Positions 36,151 through 50,082 are shown, counted from the stretch's first letter. The stretch is 64,000 nucleotides of DNA from Chaunax sp. Z400 (GCA_037577475.1 CM075187.1:25149310-25213309); one strand, 5' to 3'. The notes: generated by a model not told the origin, from the letters alone. Program-made: numbers and translations.

Positions 36151-36172
36151 ACACACAGGCACACACACACAC
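36062..36172. repeat. (CA)n microsatellite
   Basis: About 82 bp of pure CA followed by interrupted repeats (ACAGACAC, ACAGGCAC). It can pair with the (TG)n tract at 35865-35952. Confidence 0.98.
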
Positions 36173-36724
36173 TCAGAGAGAGACACACATGCACCCACGC
36201 TCTTAGTCCAGAGGGATTCTTTTTCTTCTTCTTTTCTTTTCAAAAATTCTTTCGTTCTTTATTGGGGCTCGTTTATCATTTCAAAATGTTCCTTCCAGTC
36301 TTTTCAGATCGAGGCAGTAAACATTAATATTAATGAGAACCTTGTTCCCTTTATATTTGTTCAAGGTAAACATCACGTATCAAATGCATGTCTTCATTGT
36401 AACACATTTATTTTTTACAGAAATCACATTTTTTACAAAAAAAACCCCAACAACAACAAATAACACATTTATTGATATAAGTGATCTAACTGAGGCTGAT
36501 GGAACATATAAATCATATATGCTTGCCGTCTATATTTCTTGTACATTGAGATAAAGTCAATGTCTGTGATATATTTTTACATAAGTTGTTATGGCTGAGT
36601 TGTTTAAAAACCCAATGTTGTTATGGATCCACCTGCAAACATTGGGTGAGTATTCAAACACTCCACAAGAGTGAAATCAGTGTACTACACTATACTATAC
36701 TATACTATACTAGTACTTATAATA
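36173..36724. other. Non-coding stretch
   Basis: AT-rich, including a short (CTATA)n run near 36690-36710. No gene recognised. Confidence 0.5.
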
Positions 36725-37450
36725 ATAATAACTTGAATTTGTCTTGCGCCTCTTTCCACACTAAGGAAAGTAAGAACAGGAACTAAAACTGTGATGTGGC
36801 CTGGAGAGAGGGTGATCCAGTGATCAAAAAGCTTTTGAGAACAGGTGGTTTTTAAGGAGTTTTTTAAAAGGGGCATTGCAAACCTCTGCTGGGGGTGAGT
36901 TCCAGAGGGTGGGGGCTGCCACACAGAAAGCCCTGTCGCTGTAGGATTTTAGGTTGGTGTGAGGGATGGATTGGAGAAGGTCAGTAATACAGTATACTGG
37001 GGGCAAGGGCATGGAGGGATTTATAGGTGAAGAGGAGGATTTTGTACTGGATGCGGGACTTAACTCGGAGCCAGTGAAGCTGGAGGAGGGTGGGGGTAAT
37101 ATGGTGCCAGGGTTTGGTGCGAGCGAGAACCCTGGCAGCTGAGTTTTGGACATACCGTACTGTAGCCTGTCCAGGACCTTGCTGGGAACCCCAAACAGGA
37201 CTCCATTGCAGTAGTCCTGACGGGAGGTGATGAAGGAGTGAATGAAGGTTTCTGAGTCGGAAAGTATGGCCGGTGTCTGGAGATGTTTTTGAGGTGGCAG
37301 ATTTTGTGATGGACTTGATGAGGGACTGGAAGGAGAGGGTGGGGTCCTGACCACACCAAAGTTCTGAACTTCTTTGGAGGGGCGGATCAGACAGCTGTCC
37401 ACTGAGAGAGGGAGATCACCAACCCTCTGGAGCAGCGCCTTGGGGGCCAT
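36725..37450 (-). mobile_element. Degenerate L2/CR1-group LINE 3' fragment
   Basis: On the minus strand FIHSFITSRQDYCNGVLFGV is the conserved late reverse-transcriptase motif (TSRxDYCN), and SDRAFCVAAPTLWNSPPAEV is the typical C-terminal block before the stop. The middle is out of frame or scrambled (proline-serine rich), so it is inactive. The 3' tail is TTATTATTATT-like on the minus strand. Clade from motif style; exact family uncertain. Confidence 0.6.
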
Positions 37451-39633
37451 AGAGGCATGACTCTCTGACTGAATGCATGAAAACTACAAGCAGCTCATGT
37501 CCTTGTAGTAATTTTTTGTGTTTGTGGTCGTCTTGTGGTTCTCAGGTTGTTGCATTTCTGTGTGGGCGTCCATGACACTAATAAGCCACCTACATTCTCT
37601 TTTAGTGAGGGCACTCTGCAAGTTTTACTATAGGTCTCAGCGATCTATCATTGGTCCCATTATAGCTCCTCTCAGAGAGTATATCCACATAGCTACAAAG
37701 AGAATAGGTGTGACCCTAAAAGGAGCTGTGCTGCTGAAGGGGAGGAAGTGGAGCACTGCTTGGTGTGGGGAATAAGGCTTCTGTGTGAAGCTATGATAAA
37801 TAAAATGGAAGGGGAAGGCACTGTCTGTGCAATCCACAAAGATTAATGACCAAAGCACTACATAAAGTGAAATAGTTTATCTCGAGCCTAACAACATGAA
37901 ACTTGTAAATGCAGCTGCCATTATTCTTTCTGGGACTCTGCACCCATGCTCATGTTGCATTCATCTAGCTCAGCCATTGTACATTCAATAAGGAGAGCTG
38001 CAGAAAGCATTCTCCCCTTGGACTCTACATTGACCATTTGTCCAATCTATAGGTGGCTGGGGTGCTGCCTGTCTTCATATTTTGTGTCTTTTATGCTGAA
38101 AACTTGGCAGATTCACAATAAGAGCAGAGTGTTGGGTTTCATACACAATCCAAGGCTATGCAGCCCAGAAAGGGCAGAATAACATCAATTCCACTCAATT
38201 TCCTCCAGACCTTGAGATGTGGGCCATGCTGTGTGGCACTTTTCTCTGCGAAAAACACTGATGAACAGCTTTCAATCTTCACGAAAGGAGTTCAGGTTTC
38301 TAAAACTGCTTGAAGATTGTGTTTTGCCACTGCAGGAAATCAGGTTCGACCAGATTGAGCTGAATTCTGTCACCATCGCCGCTGCAGTCGAGCTCTTATT
38401 GATACACAATTAACAGTTTAAACCAATGTTCCTCTGTGCTGCACCCCTCAGCTCAGCTGAAACTGCACTGGTGATTTCTATTTCATCAAAGAACAATCAA
38501 TGATCATGAGGACAGCAGACAGGAGCTAAATGACACAATTTTTCTGTGTGAAGTAATGTGGCCTTATTCAATCTTCTAAGGCACAGCTGTTACACAAGTG
38601 TAATATGAAGGGGATTAAGGATCTATTTGGCCAAATAAATGGACTTACCTACTGTAGGTCCACTAGAGATTGTCTTGCCGTGGGTCCTGTGTGTGTGTGT
38701 GTGTGTGTGTCTGTGTGTGTGAGAACAATTACATTAAAGAGGATCAGCTGTGGTTGCAGAAACGTTTCTCACTGTTAGAATGCAGAGAATTAGCACATTG
38801 CCACTGGCTATCAATTTTGTCTTTTTAATCAGTCCCATTGTGTCAAAGAAAGAAAAAATAGAAGCGTTCAACGAGGCCATCTACGCCTGCTCGCTGTGCT
38901 AAAATGACTCATCACAAAGCAAAAAGGCCAAGGTCTGTTTCGTCCGATGTCTCTATTCTTCAAAAGTAAAACTGAATTGAATGTCAAAATTCGGCATAAA
39001 CACAATAATTTGAGCTTAGCAGTTTGCTGTGAAGGAGAGGAATGGTACACCCTAAAATAGCTGCTATAAACATATTTTCGCATCACATCTCTGGGTGTGT
39101 TTGTCTTTAACAAAGACGACAGTGTGATGTACCATGCTGAGGTATTTACAGCTGCTTCAATGGAGTTTAAAAGCATCTATGTAAAACAGAATGATAAATC
39201 TCATTCAAAATCACAAGCGCACATCCAAATATTCAGCAGTCACACCGGGGAAAGATGCAGCCAAAAATAGACACGATAGACACCTAAGATAGAGCAGAAT
39301 GCACTAAAGTCACAACATAGAGAAGAGGAAAAGTTGTTTTTCTACAAGAGACACTCCTTTGCTACTGACACTAATGCTGTTGTTACTGCTTCTTCCACAT
39401 ACGAATGAAAACCCAGCAGGGTGCAGCAACTCCAGGTGAGTCTCTGGGGAATCCCTGACTGAAGGAGAAGTTGATGTAGACGGGTGAGGTTGAGGGAAAC
39501 AAGAAGTTCAATCAGAGTGTGTCATCACAAAATAACTCATGGAATACGCTGAAGTTCAGGTTTGCACTTTATCAAGCCCCATTTTATCAGCAATAGCCAT
39601 GGTATGTATTTGTATTGTAGCTGCTTATATATT
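37451..39633. other. Non-coding stretch
   Basis: Contains a small (TG)n tract at about 38689-38722. No coding exon or other repeat recognised; open frames are short and lack motifs. Confidence 0.5.
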
Positions 39634-40290
39634 CAGGGGTGCACATAACATTTTTTGTCTGGCACCTGAAGATGTTGCTTGGTGTTCACCTTTTGCACTG
39701 CATGAAGCAGACAGGTTTTAGGTCACTGTCATCACTCCTAGAATTTGAATGGCAGGTAATAGCCTCCATATTTTACAGTCTCTTTCCTCCATGCCTCTAA
39801 TACAGTGAAACCTCCCTTGTTTAACAAAGGCAATGCTATTCTCACCACATATCTTCTTTAACTGTTCTTGCTGCACCCCCTTCCTGTAAATAAAAGCTTA
39901 GTAACTTTACAATGGGGCCAGTAAATGTCTCGCAGTACGGGACCATGTGATCAGCTGACTCAACACAGTTTTCAAAGATGTGGGCGGTACACAGAATATG
40001 CACAAAGGGATTCTTGATCACCATTATCTCATGCAATTTGAGATCGACCTCGTAAAGTCCAACGCTGACTGCAGCTCCGTTTCCACAGACCGAAACCAAC
40101 TTCATCTTCAACTGATCCCATAAACCACAAGCATGGAAGAGTTGCAGAAGCCCTTTTACTATGTCCTGTCCCGTTCAATTCACACCTTAATTTAATTTTA
40201 GATTTAATTAATCTCTCCATTGTTAGACAGACACAATTTACACAGTTATTGTTGTAATACACACCTGCACACCACTTATGGGCACCCTTG
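39634..40290 (-). mobile_element. Short hAT-like transposon remnant, copy B
   Basis: Ends CAGGGGTGCACATAA and CTTATGGGCACCCTTG are imperfect inverted repeats. Flanks TATATATT and TATATAGT match at seven of eight bases, consistent with an 8-bp hAT target duplication. The minus strand reads VSVCGNGAAVSVGLYEVDLK, ILCTAHIFENCVESADHMV and ETFTGPIVKLLSFYLQ, matching copy A at 2965-3580 and resembling the hAT/ZNF862-like catalytic region. Too short for a full transposase, so non-autonomous or internally deleted. Confidence 0.55.
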
Positions 40291-42084
40291 TATATAGTAG
40301 TTCTCAGTGGTAAATCAGTAGTTTTTATTGTCACAGTCATACAATATATGCATGAATAATAACATGCTGAATAGCGTGAAGTCCTATAAATTTTCTGCAT
40401 AGATAAAAGCCAAATTTCCTTCTCTGTGACCCCATTGGTGCTTGACCAGACCAAGGCGTCACAAAGTGACGTTCACAGTGTGTGCCCGCGTTCCACAATG
40501 TTAAGAGGCGTGACGTAGCCTACAGTACGACGTAACAGCGAACATAAAAGCTGGTATATTTCACTATCTTCCCAGATCATTTTTTGTGCTCGTTCTTCAA
40601 ATAACAGACTACCTGTTGCTACCGCATAGTTAAATCCCCCGGAGTGGGTCGCACGCCTGAACATATTACTACAACTTCACACCCGTTCTGCAACATCTGG
40701 GCACTTCATTCATACAGACGCCTGTTTTGGCGCTGTTACTACCTCCTGAGGCGTCACAGAGGTGGAACAGAGGTGGAAAAAACTGGCAACCCATTACACC
40801 CTTATTGCATTCAGACAGACGTCGGGGTGGAATAAAGGCGCAGCAGCCCGGAATGAAAATGCTGTGTGAATGAGGATAATGTCAGGTGACTGGTGGATGA
40901 AGCAATTCTGAAGGTGCATTATGGATAACTAACTAACTAACTGACTGACTGACTGACTGACTTAATAAATAAATAAAAATGACAATTCAATGTAAATGAA
41001 TTGATTTTACTGCAGGGTTTGCTACTAAACCAACAGCCTGTGTCATACAGCAGACTTGCCATTACCACCAGTAAACATATTTATTTCCCAAATTAACAAG
41101 GGTTGAAATATTCAGCATTATAACATCTGACATGCAATCAAGTAGCAGTAAATTTCTCATTGAAACGTCATTATTGTCAGGGATATCTCTGAAAGGTTAA
41201 TCTCTCTCTTGAATTTCCACTGAAAAACAAACAACCCTTTCCATTGATGTGTTCACACACACCCCCCAAGTGTTTAGAGTGGGTATTCTCTTCCATGTGT
41301 CCACTGTTTCTGTCTCTCTAAAGGGACACGACTTGAATGTCAAACTGTTAACTTTCATCCTGCTTAGAAATAACAATCAAAAAGCATCACGGTGAAGCTG
41401 CACTTGTTTCTTTTATCTATGTGGCATCAGTGTTGGCATTTGGCCCAGTCTCACCCTCCCCTCTCACATAACGTATTCCACCCCTCCTCGTTTTCACGCT
41501 TATAAATTTCAATGCCGTCTCCCTCTGAAAGACTCAATACAATTTTCCCTGACTCACCAGTTTTCATTTAATGTCTCATCACAAACCAAAACTGTGATGT
41601 TCCCTCTGCAACACAATGACCTTGCTCAGGGAAAATTATATATATTTTTAAGAGAAGAGAGCAAAATTTGAATGAGTAGATATATGCATCCTTCAGATGA
41701 TGAGTGATGCCATCATAAATATAGGCTACACCCCAAAGTCACTCCAGCCTGCCATCCATCAGTGTTTCAGTTTGGTACATTTAGATTGTAAAGTTGTAGT
41801 TGAGAGTCATATTATTACCTCTGCTAAGAGGGAGGTTATATGATTTCGTTCTCTGCTTGTTTGTTTGTCTAAGAGATATATTTGCTTTCAATGGACTTGT
41901 GGATCTTGTGCCAAGGACAAGTCCATTAAATTTTAAGGTGGATTCTGACCACTTTTTCACCGTCTTCAACAATGTGAGGTAGGGGCTTTTTTTTATTTCT
42001 TTTTTTTTAACATTTTGCAAATATCATGACAAAATAAGAAGAGGACAATCAAAATCAAAATAAATAACCAGACATGGACAACTG
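40291..42084. other. Non-coding stretch
   Basis: Holds a short (TAAC/TGAC)n tract at about 40925-40965. No gene recognised. Confidence 0.5.
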
Positions 42085-42312
42085 GGGCAGCTGTGGCTCA
42101 AGAAGTCGAGTGGTTGCTCACGGAACGAAAAGGTCAGTGGTTCAATCCCCAGGCCCTGCAAGTCTACGAGTCGAAGTATCCTTGAGCAAAGATACTGAAC
42201 CCCAATTTGCTCCCCATGCGCCGTAATGTGACGGCAGCCCACTGCTCCTCAGGGATGGGTCAAATTCAGAGAAAGAATTTCCCCTGTGGGATTAATACAG
42301 TATCTAAAAAAA
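42085..42312 (+). mobile_element. tRNA-derived SINE with L2-type tail
   Basis: Begins GGGGCAGCTGTGGCTCAAGA (box A region). Box B is GGTCAGTGGTTCAATCCCC. The body reads TATCCTTGAGCAAAGATACT and CCCCAATTTGCTCCCC, and the tail is TTTCCCCTGTGGGATTAATA followed by an A run. It is the most complete of three related SINEs in this window (others at 45895-46108 and 56858-57028). Confidence 0.75.
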
Positions 42313-42643
42313 AAACAACTCATGATGTTTCACACCTATGTGCAACTGGATCCAGAATTGAATCATAATCCAGATCTGGGAGAATAAAATATATAATTGG
42401 AGGGGGGTGATATATTGGGTATGGGGTCACAGTATGGTAAAATAATATTTTTGTTTAAATAAACTATTGATGATAAACACAGGACTCCAAATACCAGGAG
42501 TAGTTTCCCAGGGTCCAGGAATTATGTGGTGGTCTTTAATTTATTATGAGGCAAAAAAAAGCAACGTCATCAACGCTCAAATTTATTTGTCTGGAACATT
42601 CAAATTTAGATGGCAGTTCTTTCAAAATGTTGTTTTCTGTACA
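42313..42643. other. Non-coding stretch
   Basis: AT-rich spacer between a SINE and a Rex3-like fragment; nothing recognised. Confidence 0.5.
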
Positions 42644-43165
42644 TCCATCCATCCATCCATCCATCCATTTTCTTCTGCTTATCCGGGGTCTGGTATTCCA
42701 AACATCCCTCTCGTTGGCAACATTTTCCAGTTCCACCTGGGGGATCCCAAGGCATTCCAAGGCCAGATGAGATATGTAATCCCTCCAGTGAGTTCTGGGT
42801 CTACCCTGAGGTCTCCTCCAAAGGTGCCTAGAGAACCTCCAAAGGGAGGCGCCCAGGAGGCATCCCAATCAGATGCCTGAACCACCTCAATGGACTCCTT
42901 TCGACACAAAGGAGCAGGGGCTCTACTCCGAGCTCCTTTTGGATGTCTGAGCTTCTCACCCTATCTCTAAGGGTGAGTCCAGCTGCCCTACGAAGGAAAC
43001 TCATTTCGGCCACTTGTATCCACATTCTCATTCTTTCAGTCACTCCCAGAGATCATGACCATGGGGGAGGTTTGGAACATAGATCAACTGGTAAATTGAG
43101 AGCTTTGCCTTCTGGCTCAGTTCTCTCTTCACCACAACGGTACGATACATCGCACCAAGTGGCCG
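42644..43165 (-). mobile_element. Rex3-like RTE LINE 3' fragment
   Basis: On the minus strand: IQVAEMSFLRRAAGLTLRDR, RSSDIQKELGVEPLLL, WFRHLIGMPPGRLPLEV and GRPRTHWRDYISHLALECLG, ending in a (GGAT)n tail (+ strand CATCCATC at 42644-42668). These are the last residues and the tandem GATG tail of fish Rex3-type RTE elements. The frames are broken, so it is an old copy. Confidence 0.75.
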
Positions 43166-45894
43166 GCCCATCTCAAGGTTCTGTACATGTAAGTGTTTAT
43201 CATGTAAATAAATCTATCTTCATGTAAATTGATGTTTTTAACTCTATGATGTTTTTAAAAAAAATCATGATACACTTCTGATGAACAATTGTTAGGATTT
43301 TGTCTTAATGAAGCCTGGAAACTATTTTCTTATTGTTCAGGCTTTAGTGACAGTGGCGTTGGCAGAGGTTTGTTCCCTCTGAGTGCTCACTGGTTGTTGT
43401 TGTTGTCATGTGCAGGTAGAATAAAGAAGTGGAAGCTGGTCAACAAGATGACAAGTTTGCTTTAACTTCTCCTGCTAATTGGGAGAAGTTAAAATGTTTC
43501 ACAGAACACACATCAGATGACAGGAAGTGGCTGTATTTAGAACACAAATGAGCAAAAATCAGTGTTAGAAGTCACACCATGTTGCCACAATCTGATGCAA
43601 AAGTTTTCGTCAGGGCAGAAACATCAACATGTATTCATCTCGCCTCCACACACACTTTTTTCCAATATGAAGATCTCCTAAGATGTTCTATTCATCTCCC
43701 ACTTTCAGATTCTAACAAAGGCTAGCCTCTGAATAAAGCGCTGCGTATGCCACAGATGATATTTCACTAAAAAAAAGGTCCCCGGCTACGATAGACATTT
43801 ACCCAGCTCAGATCACTTGATATATGCAAAGGATTTACCAGGCTGACATTCTGAGAGAACAGACCAGACAGAGGAATATCACCTGCTCTGATCTCTTTTT
43901 GATTGTTCATTTCACATTAGCTCATACGCCACCTGTGCACCCGCCGGATGCTGAATGCGTGGGTGCTGACAGGCCGAGTGACAAAAATAAAGAATAAGTG
44001 CAGAGAAGGATCATAGAGAGGCACATCGCTTCTTAATGATTGGCCGCCTGAGTGTCTCACCGTGTCCAGCCTTTGCAAATGTGACACTTTGCAAGGCAAT
44101 CTATGGAGGTCACGCCGGTCATATAAACAACGCCATCATCTGCAGATCCACTCCAAAATCTGTTGACACAAACCCAAGTAGGGGCGTTAAGAGGGAGAGG
44201 TGGGAGGCAGCATCAAGAAAAAAGAAGCTAACGGCATGACTTGAGCTTTTTTCAAATCACTCGGGCTTTGAGCGCCTTTTCATTTTTTTAAATTTTTGAA
44301 GGCACCTACAGATATGACTTTGTTAATCCTCTGAAAATTATCGATTCAGCTCAGAAAGCTGGACCTCTACTGGCTCTAACTCCCGCTTTTATTTACTTTT
44401 TTCATCTATGGCTCATTCGACTTTCTTTCTTTATTTTCCCAAGTGATAATATCTCAAAGTTCAAGCGCCGGATGGCTGGCTCTTCCTTAATATTGGCAGC
44501 AGTTTGGATTATAAAGCCCCCTGTACTCACAAATTGAAAGCCATTCTCTGTCTAAATATAGTTGCTTTTACTCCCCACTCTGTTCCTCTCTGTTATCAGT
44601 TGGTAGAAAAGTCTCTTATCTGAAAAAAAAGAAGCTTTCCCTGCACTTCTTTTGCATTCTTGCATTCTTGTATCTCTCCTTTGAAAACCCATCCTTCTTT
44701 TCTCCTCTGTCCTGACTTGATGACTCTTGTCTTCATCTGAGAAGCTTTGAATTAATAAACTCGGCAATATGCAAATGTCAGTCTCTGTCACGGCTATGAG
44801 AAAACAGTATCCAGCTTATTCAGCTATGACCACTGATTGTGACTTGTGAAGCCCGATAATAAGGATGGTTAATAAGCCCTCAGTTGACAATGAAGACGTC
44901 AGCTGCTAACTAATTGTGATAATGTCTCCATGGCCAATTAAATGAGTCACCAAACACTGGCTTTACAGCTGATCATTTATTGACTCATTAGGAACAGTCG
45001 ACTTTTATTTTCCACGGAATGCCACATAAAATGATTGTTTGTCTCTGTAGACAATAAACAGTTATGAGACCCAGAATTATCGTCTAGGATTTCAACATAT
45101 TGGGATATAATTTAATAGGACAGAATATCTCTTTTAACAGCCTTAAACTAATAATGAGTAGGTGTAAGATCCAAGACATAGAAGGATGTTTTTGTAATTA
45201 AATTAGTAGATCAAAAGTTAATGTCTTTTGTAGCTTAAAAATAAAAAAAATGAGGGTTCAGTTTCTGACAGTTTTCACTGAAGGATGAATCGTTTATCCA
45301 ATAAAATCTCCTCTAATGGGAGACTAGCTGCACTAATCAGTATTTCTATTATTAATAATGGACTTGATTCCTTTATGTCATGTGAAAAGAGACACTTGTA
45401 GTGATGAACCTACATAGAAATATCTGCCATTGCAATTCCTCTCTGTTAGAAGGGAAATTTTGGGGACTTTAAGCTTTTTGTTTTTGTTTTATGCCCCACG
45501 AATGTACTGTTTTGTCCCAGCCCACTCTGATCAACCTTTCCAGTGGTAGATTTCAATAAAATCAGCCTACCTAGTAGATCCTCTCTATGTTACCTTCTCA
45601 GAATCAAGCAGCAGGCAGGCAAAGTTAGGGATTAGCTGGTGAACATAGTGGAGTATTTAAATGCCAAAAGAGCCTGATTTCTCTCTGAGGAGTGGGTGGA
45701 TTACTCACATTATGTCTCACATTATCTTAATGTCCTAGGTTATTCTTTATTTACACATAAAAGTGCTTAGTTCCAGGGGTTCCCATAGTGGGGGTCACGA
45801 TACACCAATGGTGGGGTCAGGAGATGATTTCTAGAAATCAAATCAAATAAAAAAAAATAAAAAATCATAAATAGTCTATTTTAGAGATAAGCTA
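43166..45894. other. Non-coding stretch
   Basis: No repeat or gene recognised. The part 43900-45070 has few simple repeats and evenly mixed sequence, which could reflect conserved non-coding elements, but conservation cannot be seen from one sequence. Confidence 0.4.
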
Positions 45895-46108
45895 TGCTAT
45901 ATTGTCCCCGTGAGGAAATTCTTTCTCTGCATTGACCCATCCCTGAGGAGCAGTTAGCTGCCTTTACTGCACCCGGGGAGCAGATTGGGGTTCAGTATCT
46001 TCCTCAAGGATACTTCGACATGCGGACCTGGGGGAAGTGGGGATCAAACTACTGACCTTCTGATAAGTGGACGACTGTTCTTATCCCCTAAGCCACAGCC
46101 GCCCTCGT
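45895..46108 (-). mobile_element. tRNA-derived SINE with L2-type tail
   Basis: On the minus strand: GGGCGGCTGTGGCTTAGGGG (box A region), GGTCAGTAGTTTGATCCCC (box B), TATCCTTGAGGAAGATACTG, CCCCAATCTGCTCCCC, and a tail with TTTCCTCACGGGGACAATAT. Same family as the SINE at 42085-42312. Confidence 0.75.
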
Positions 46109-49100
46109 AGTTAAATTAAAAATAAAACCATGCAAATAAGAAGATGTCTTGTGTGTTTGGATAAGTCTGTTAATGCATGTGCACTTACTGTTTGGGGATA
46201 ATGGAGGTCGTGAGTCTGTGGCACCATTATTCTGGGGATCAGGGGGTGAAAATTTTGGGAACCCCTAATCTAGGCTGAACCATCCTACACGTCTGTCTAT
46301 GTCTGTCCTATAATAAAAAATAAAATAAATAAAGAGGGAAGTAGTCCAATAACATAAATGATTTATTTGTCATAAAACTTACTCCTAAAGGGTCGACACA
46401 AAAGACAATGTAACATACTAGTTTTTTTATTTATTTTTTTATCATATATTTGTTAAGTGTGACCTGACTGAATGGAGCCGTTTTAGAGATGGTATTATGA
46501 ACCAATTGTTAATGATGTGCTGCTGTCACATATTTCAACATCATAATCCACTGATGGAATATTACACAAACCAATAGCTGTCAAAGGCAAATGTATCTTT
46601 TAAGCCATAAAGATTAAGGAAGATGTTGGCAGACTCATTTGTCATGTCCTGTTTTGATATGTATCCAGTAGACCCGGTTTATGGCTGTTTGTTCAATTGT
46701 ATTTGCCTGCAGGCAAGGTTAGAGATCCATCTAATAAATGCCGAGCCTAAGCCCTGATGTGGGATCCACAGGAATGATGAAGCAGACGCTGAGAGGTGTA
46801 CCACTGGTGATTTCTTCCTCAACAATATGGAGACTGGGAGTATTTTAAGCCCCTCATGTTTACACAGTGATTTATTAGATTGATTGTTTTGTGCTCTGGA
46901 ATATATCACCTGACTCTTTGACTTCACACCGACGGAATGTTGCAGCTAAACATGTGTTTGATGGTATTTTTAGCCAGGAAATCATTTTATCTTTATCATT
47001 TACAAGCCATTAGGAAATTTCCAAAGGGCTCAGTGTCCATCTGTAAACTTTAATACGGTAAACAAACTTGTAATGAAAATACAGCTTCAGAAAAGTATTT
47101 TCAAAAATCGCTTTTCTTAAATGCAAATGTTCTCCTCTTCTAAACTGTCTGTGATTTTGTTCATTTATGTTCACAAATGAACCAAAGGAAGTTCATTTCC
47201 TGATGTTGACCACAGTTGCTTCGGTTCCACGTTAGCATGGGAAATTTGGCTGCAGGTGAGTGTTTGGCCAACATTATCCATCACCTACAATGACCTATTG
47301 ATGTAGCTATATGTGCACCCTGTTACTGCAGCACCGTTGTTGCTGCAGGTTATTTTAAGGTGCATTAAGTAACATATGGGTCCCTGCAGATTCATTCTGT
47401 GCTCGAGTAAAGTAAAAAATCTCACTTATGGCCTTTTAGTTTTATAGATGGTATGAAGATACCATCGAAAATGGAAACAGAGGCCATTCATTTTGCTTTG
47501 TGGCCCAAGTTTGTGCTTTTCATTTTTTGTGCATTGATCTCGCTGCCTTGAAGCAAAAAGTTGCGGGTCAAGAGAGAGGTCAGAAATCTTGGTGTGTACT
47601 TTTGTAAGCCAAGTGAACTTCTCACACAGGACGTTTTATTCTGACACATTGAATGCAGATCTGTTGGCTCTGAAAAGTTTGGGCAGGACAAAAAGTATTA
47701 TATTTCAAAATGGTACAAGGGCTGAGACGGCTGTAGTGGAAAGTACAGGGAAAAATCAATGCATTTGCTTTCTAGCTCACATTAACCCTAATGATGCATG
47801 CAGGCCTTCACCAAACATTATTTAGGAGGTGCTTATTCCTGTAGCTTTTCAAATGAATGTTGTAGCACACTGGGAAGCTTTGAATAGCTGTAATCAACTT
47901 CACATTGATTTTGCACTCACAGGCAAAGCTCTCGGTTGTGGAAAAAAGTCTCTTCAGTGGGGAATTGGGGAAGCATGATAATCTGATTGGCTGTTGACAG
48001 CGAATGACTGAAAAGTTTCACTTTTTGAACCTGTGTCCATCAGCTCCCCTCAAGATGTATCCCCATCACTCAGTTATCGCAGTTCAGTATAAATGTGATT
48101 AGTGTTAAGAGCTGGTGTGGTGGTGCCATCAGTGAGGAGAGGTGATGACACAAACATCCCATCACCCTCCCCACCCATTCATTTAACATCTAAAGGCCTT
48201 AGTATGCTTCACACAAACTCCTCAAAGCCCTCCCCATGCACGTTTCATATGTCAGTATATGTGAAGCTGCGTCCGATAATGTTTCTTTTGTTTTTGAAAC
48301 TGAAATGTTGACTTTAAGCAGCATTAATAAAGGTGGCAGAAAAGAGAAATTCTGCCAGTTATTGTGTGAAGAAACAAATGAATACATTCATGAAGTGAAC
48401 GTTTGACTGTGTGCACCCTTATCCATATTTACATTATTCATCCTGTTGAGACCAGGGGTGGTGGTTAAAAAGAGGGGGTTCATTATCTCAGCTACTCTAT
48501 AATAACCCTTTTAAGCCTATGATCCAATTTCATACAATGAACACTTAATTTGTTGATGCAAAATCAGCATTTTGTGCTTTTCTCAACTGATCATATCTGA
48601 AACTTGAGTTGGTAACACTTTCCATGAAAGCCATCTGTAGTGCATCGTGGAGGAATTCCATGATAAATAAAGCTGAAACCAGAAAATGTTTGACATTTTT
48701 GCTTGATGACTGACTGAAACTTATTTTCTTTCGATCAACTAATCGATTAATTGCCTCATGGCAGCTCTAGAGTCCAGTTTGAGCCCACTAGCAAGAGTAG
48801 CTAAAGTGATTTATGCTTAATTGCTCGGTGGGACCCGCATGAGCTCTATCTCAGAATTTGAGGGGGGGGGGGCTGAACGGCATTTTTGTCATGGATTTAC
48901 CCTCCACAACATCCCTGGCTGAGACTTCAATAACACTAAGGAGACAGAAGTCTTGCTGAGGCAAAGCAGTCCGGAGGTTTGACAACGTGCTGTGGTCGAA
49001 TGGCAGATCGAACAACCTGGTTCATTTGAACCACTATGAACCCCTGAGGGTTTATTCTATCTATGTGCTCAATCTGAATGGCACCCAGGATACTTACATC

Positions 49101-50082
49101 AGATTGCATTTGTTGATAAATGCAACCTCCCAAAGGTCCTAGTCATTTGTCTCTTTTTCAATTTGCTCCCCGAGTTCCTCGATTTGAACTAGCAATAGTG
49201 AGCACGAAAATATGTAGTGTTTGAAGTGCACGCTTGATGACAGGGACAACTTAAATGTATAGGTTTGTGTTGTCTCACTACAGTTCCTGTAGGGAAACAC
49301 TCTTTGAACAAGATTGGCAATCTCTGATCTGTCCAGATGGAGCAGATGGCGAGGTCAGGGTTCCATATATTTTCAAGTTGAAGATGGGGAGAGAGCAAAA
49401 GAGCGTGCAGAGAGGGCCAGATCAATATTAAGGATTAATATGTCAGTGATAAAAAAAGCAACTATTTTAACCACCAGCAGAATTGTATTTACACTTGAGC
49501 TACACATATCTTTGGTCAGTAAGATATACAGCCCACATCTACAGTAAGTTCATATTATCATCAAAGTAAAAGGCACAAAAGGGGGTAAATCTGCCTACCC
49601 AGCCGACTCTCTCTTTCCCTCTGAGGTCACTTTTATGAGTAAAACCTCACATCCTGACCTGCCTCAGTTTCTCTCTCAGGCTGAAAATTACCTGCGTGAG
49701 GGAGTGACTCCGGGCCAAATCTCAGGTGATGGATTCTCCATGAAAAAAGGGGGCAGATTGTGATAGATGGGCAGGTCTCAGAGCTATTTCTCAGCTGCCT
49801 ACACCAGCTGGGCAACCCAAGGTAATAGCCTCTACAGGACACTGAAGCATGATGCTTTTTATATTTGGTAAAACAGAAAAGTGGTTAGGTTCGTGCCAAA
49901 GTCAACATTTAAGTCACCTCTATATGACAGTAAGGGGTGTGAAGATAACAGATGTAAGTCAGAAAACCTATTTCAGAGATAAAAGACCTGCAGATCCAAA
50001 CAAAATTTTTGTGATATTTGTCACAGACAAGACAGTATTTTAAAGTTTCTCTCTCCCAAATGAATCATGCCTTTATTTTGAT
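46109..50082. other. Non-coding stretch
   Basis: No exon, RNA gene or transposon recognised. It includes a G run near 48863. Scattered short frames have no family resemblance. Confidence 0.45.

Noticed and set aside
35814..36463. Long open frames of Cys-Val or His-Thr repeats
   Set aside because: They are translations of the (TG)n and (CA)n microsatellites, not genes.
37518..37775. 85-codon frame near a LINE fragment
   Set aside because: No recognisable reverse-transcriptase or other motif; outside the supported LINE limits.
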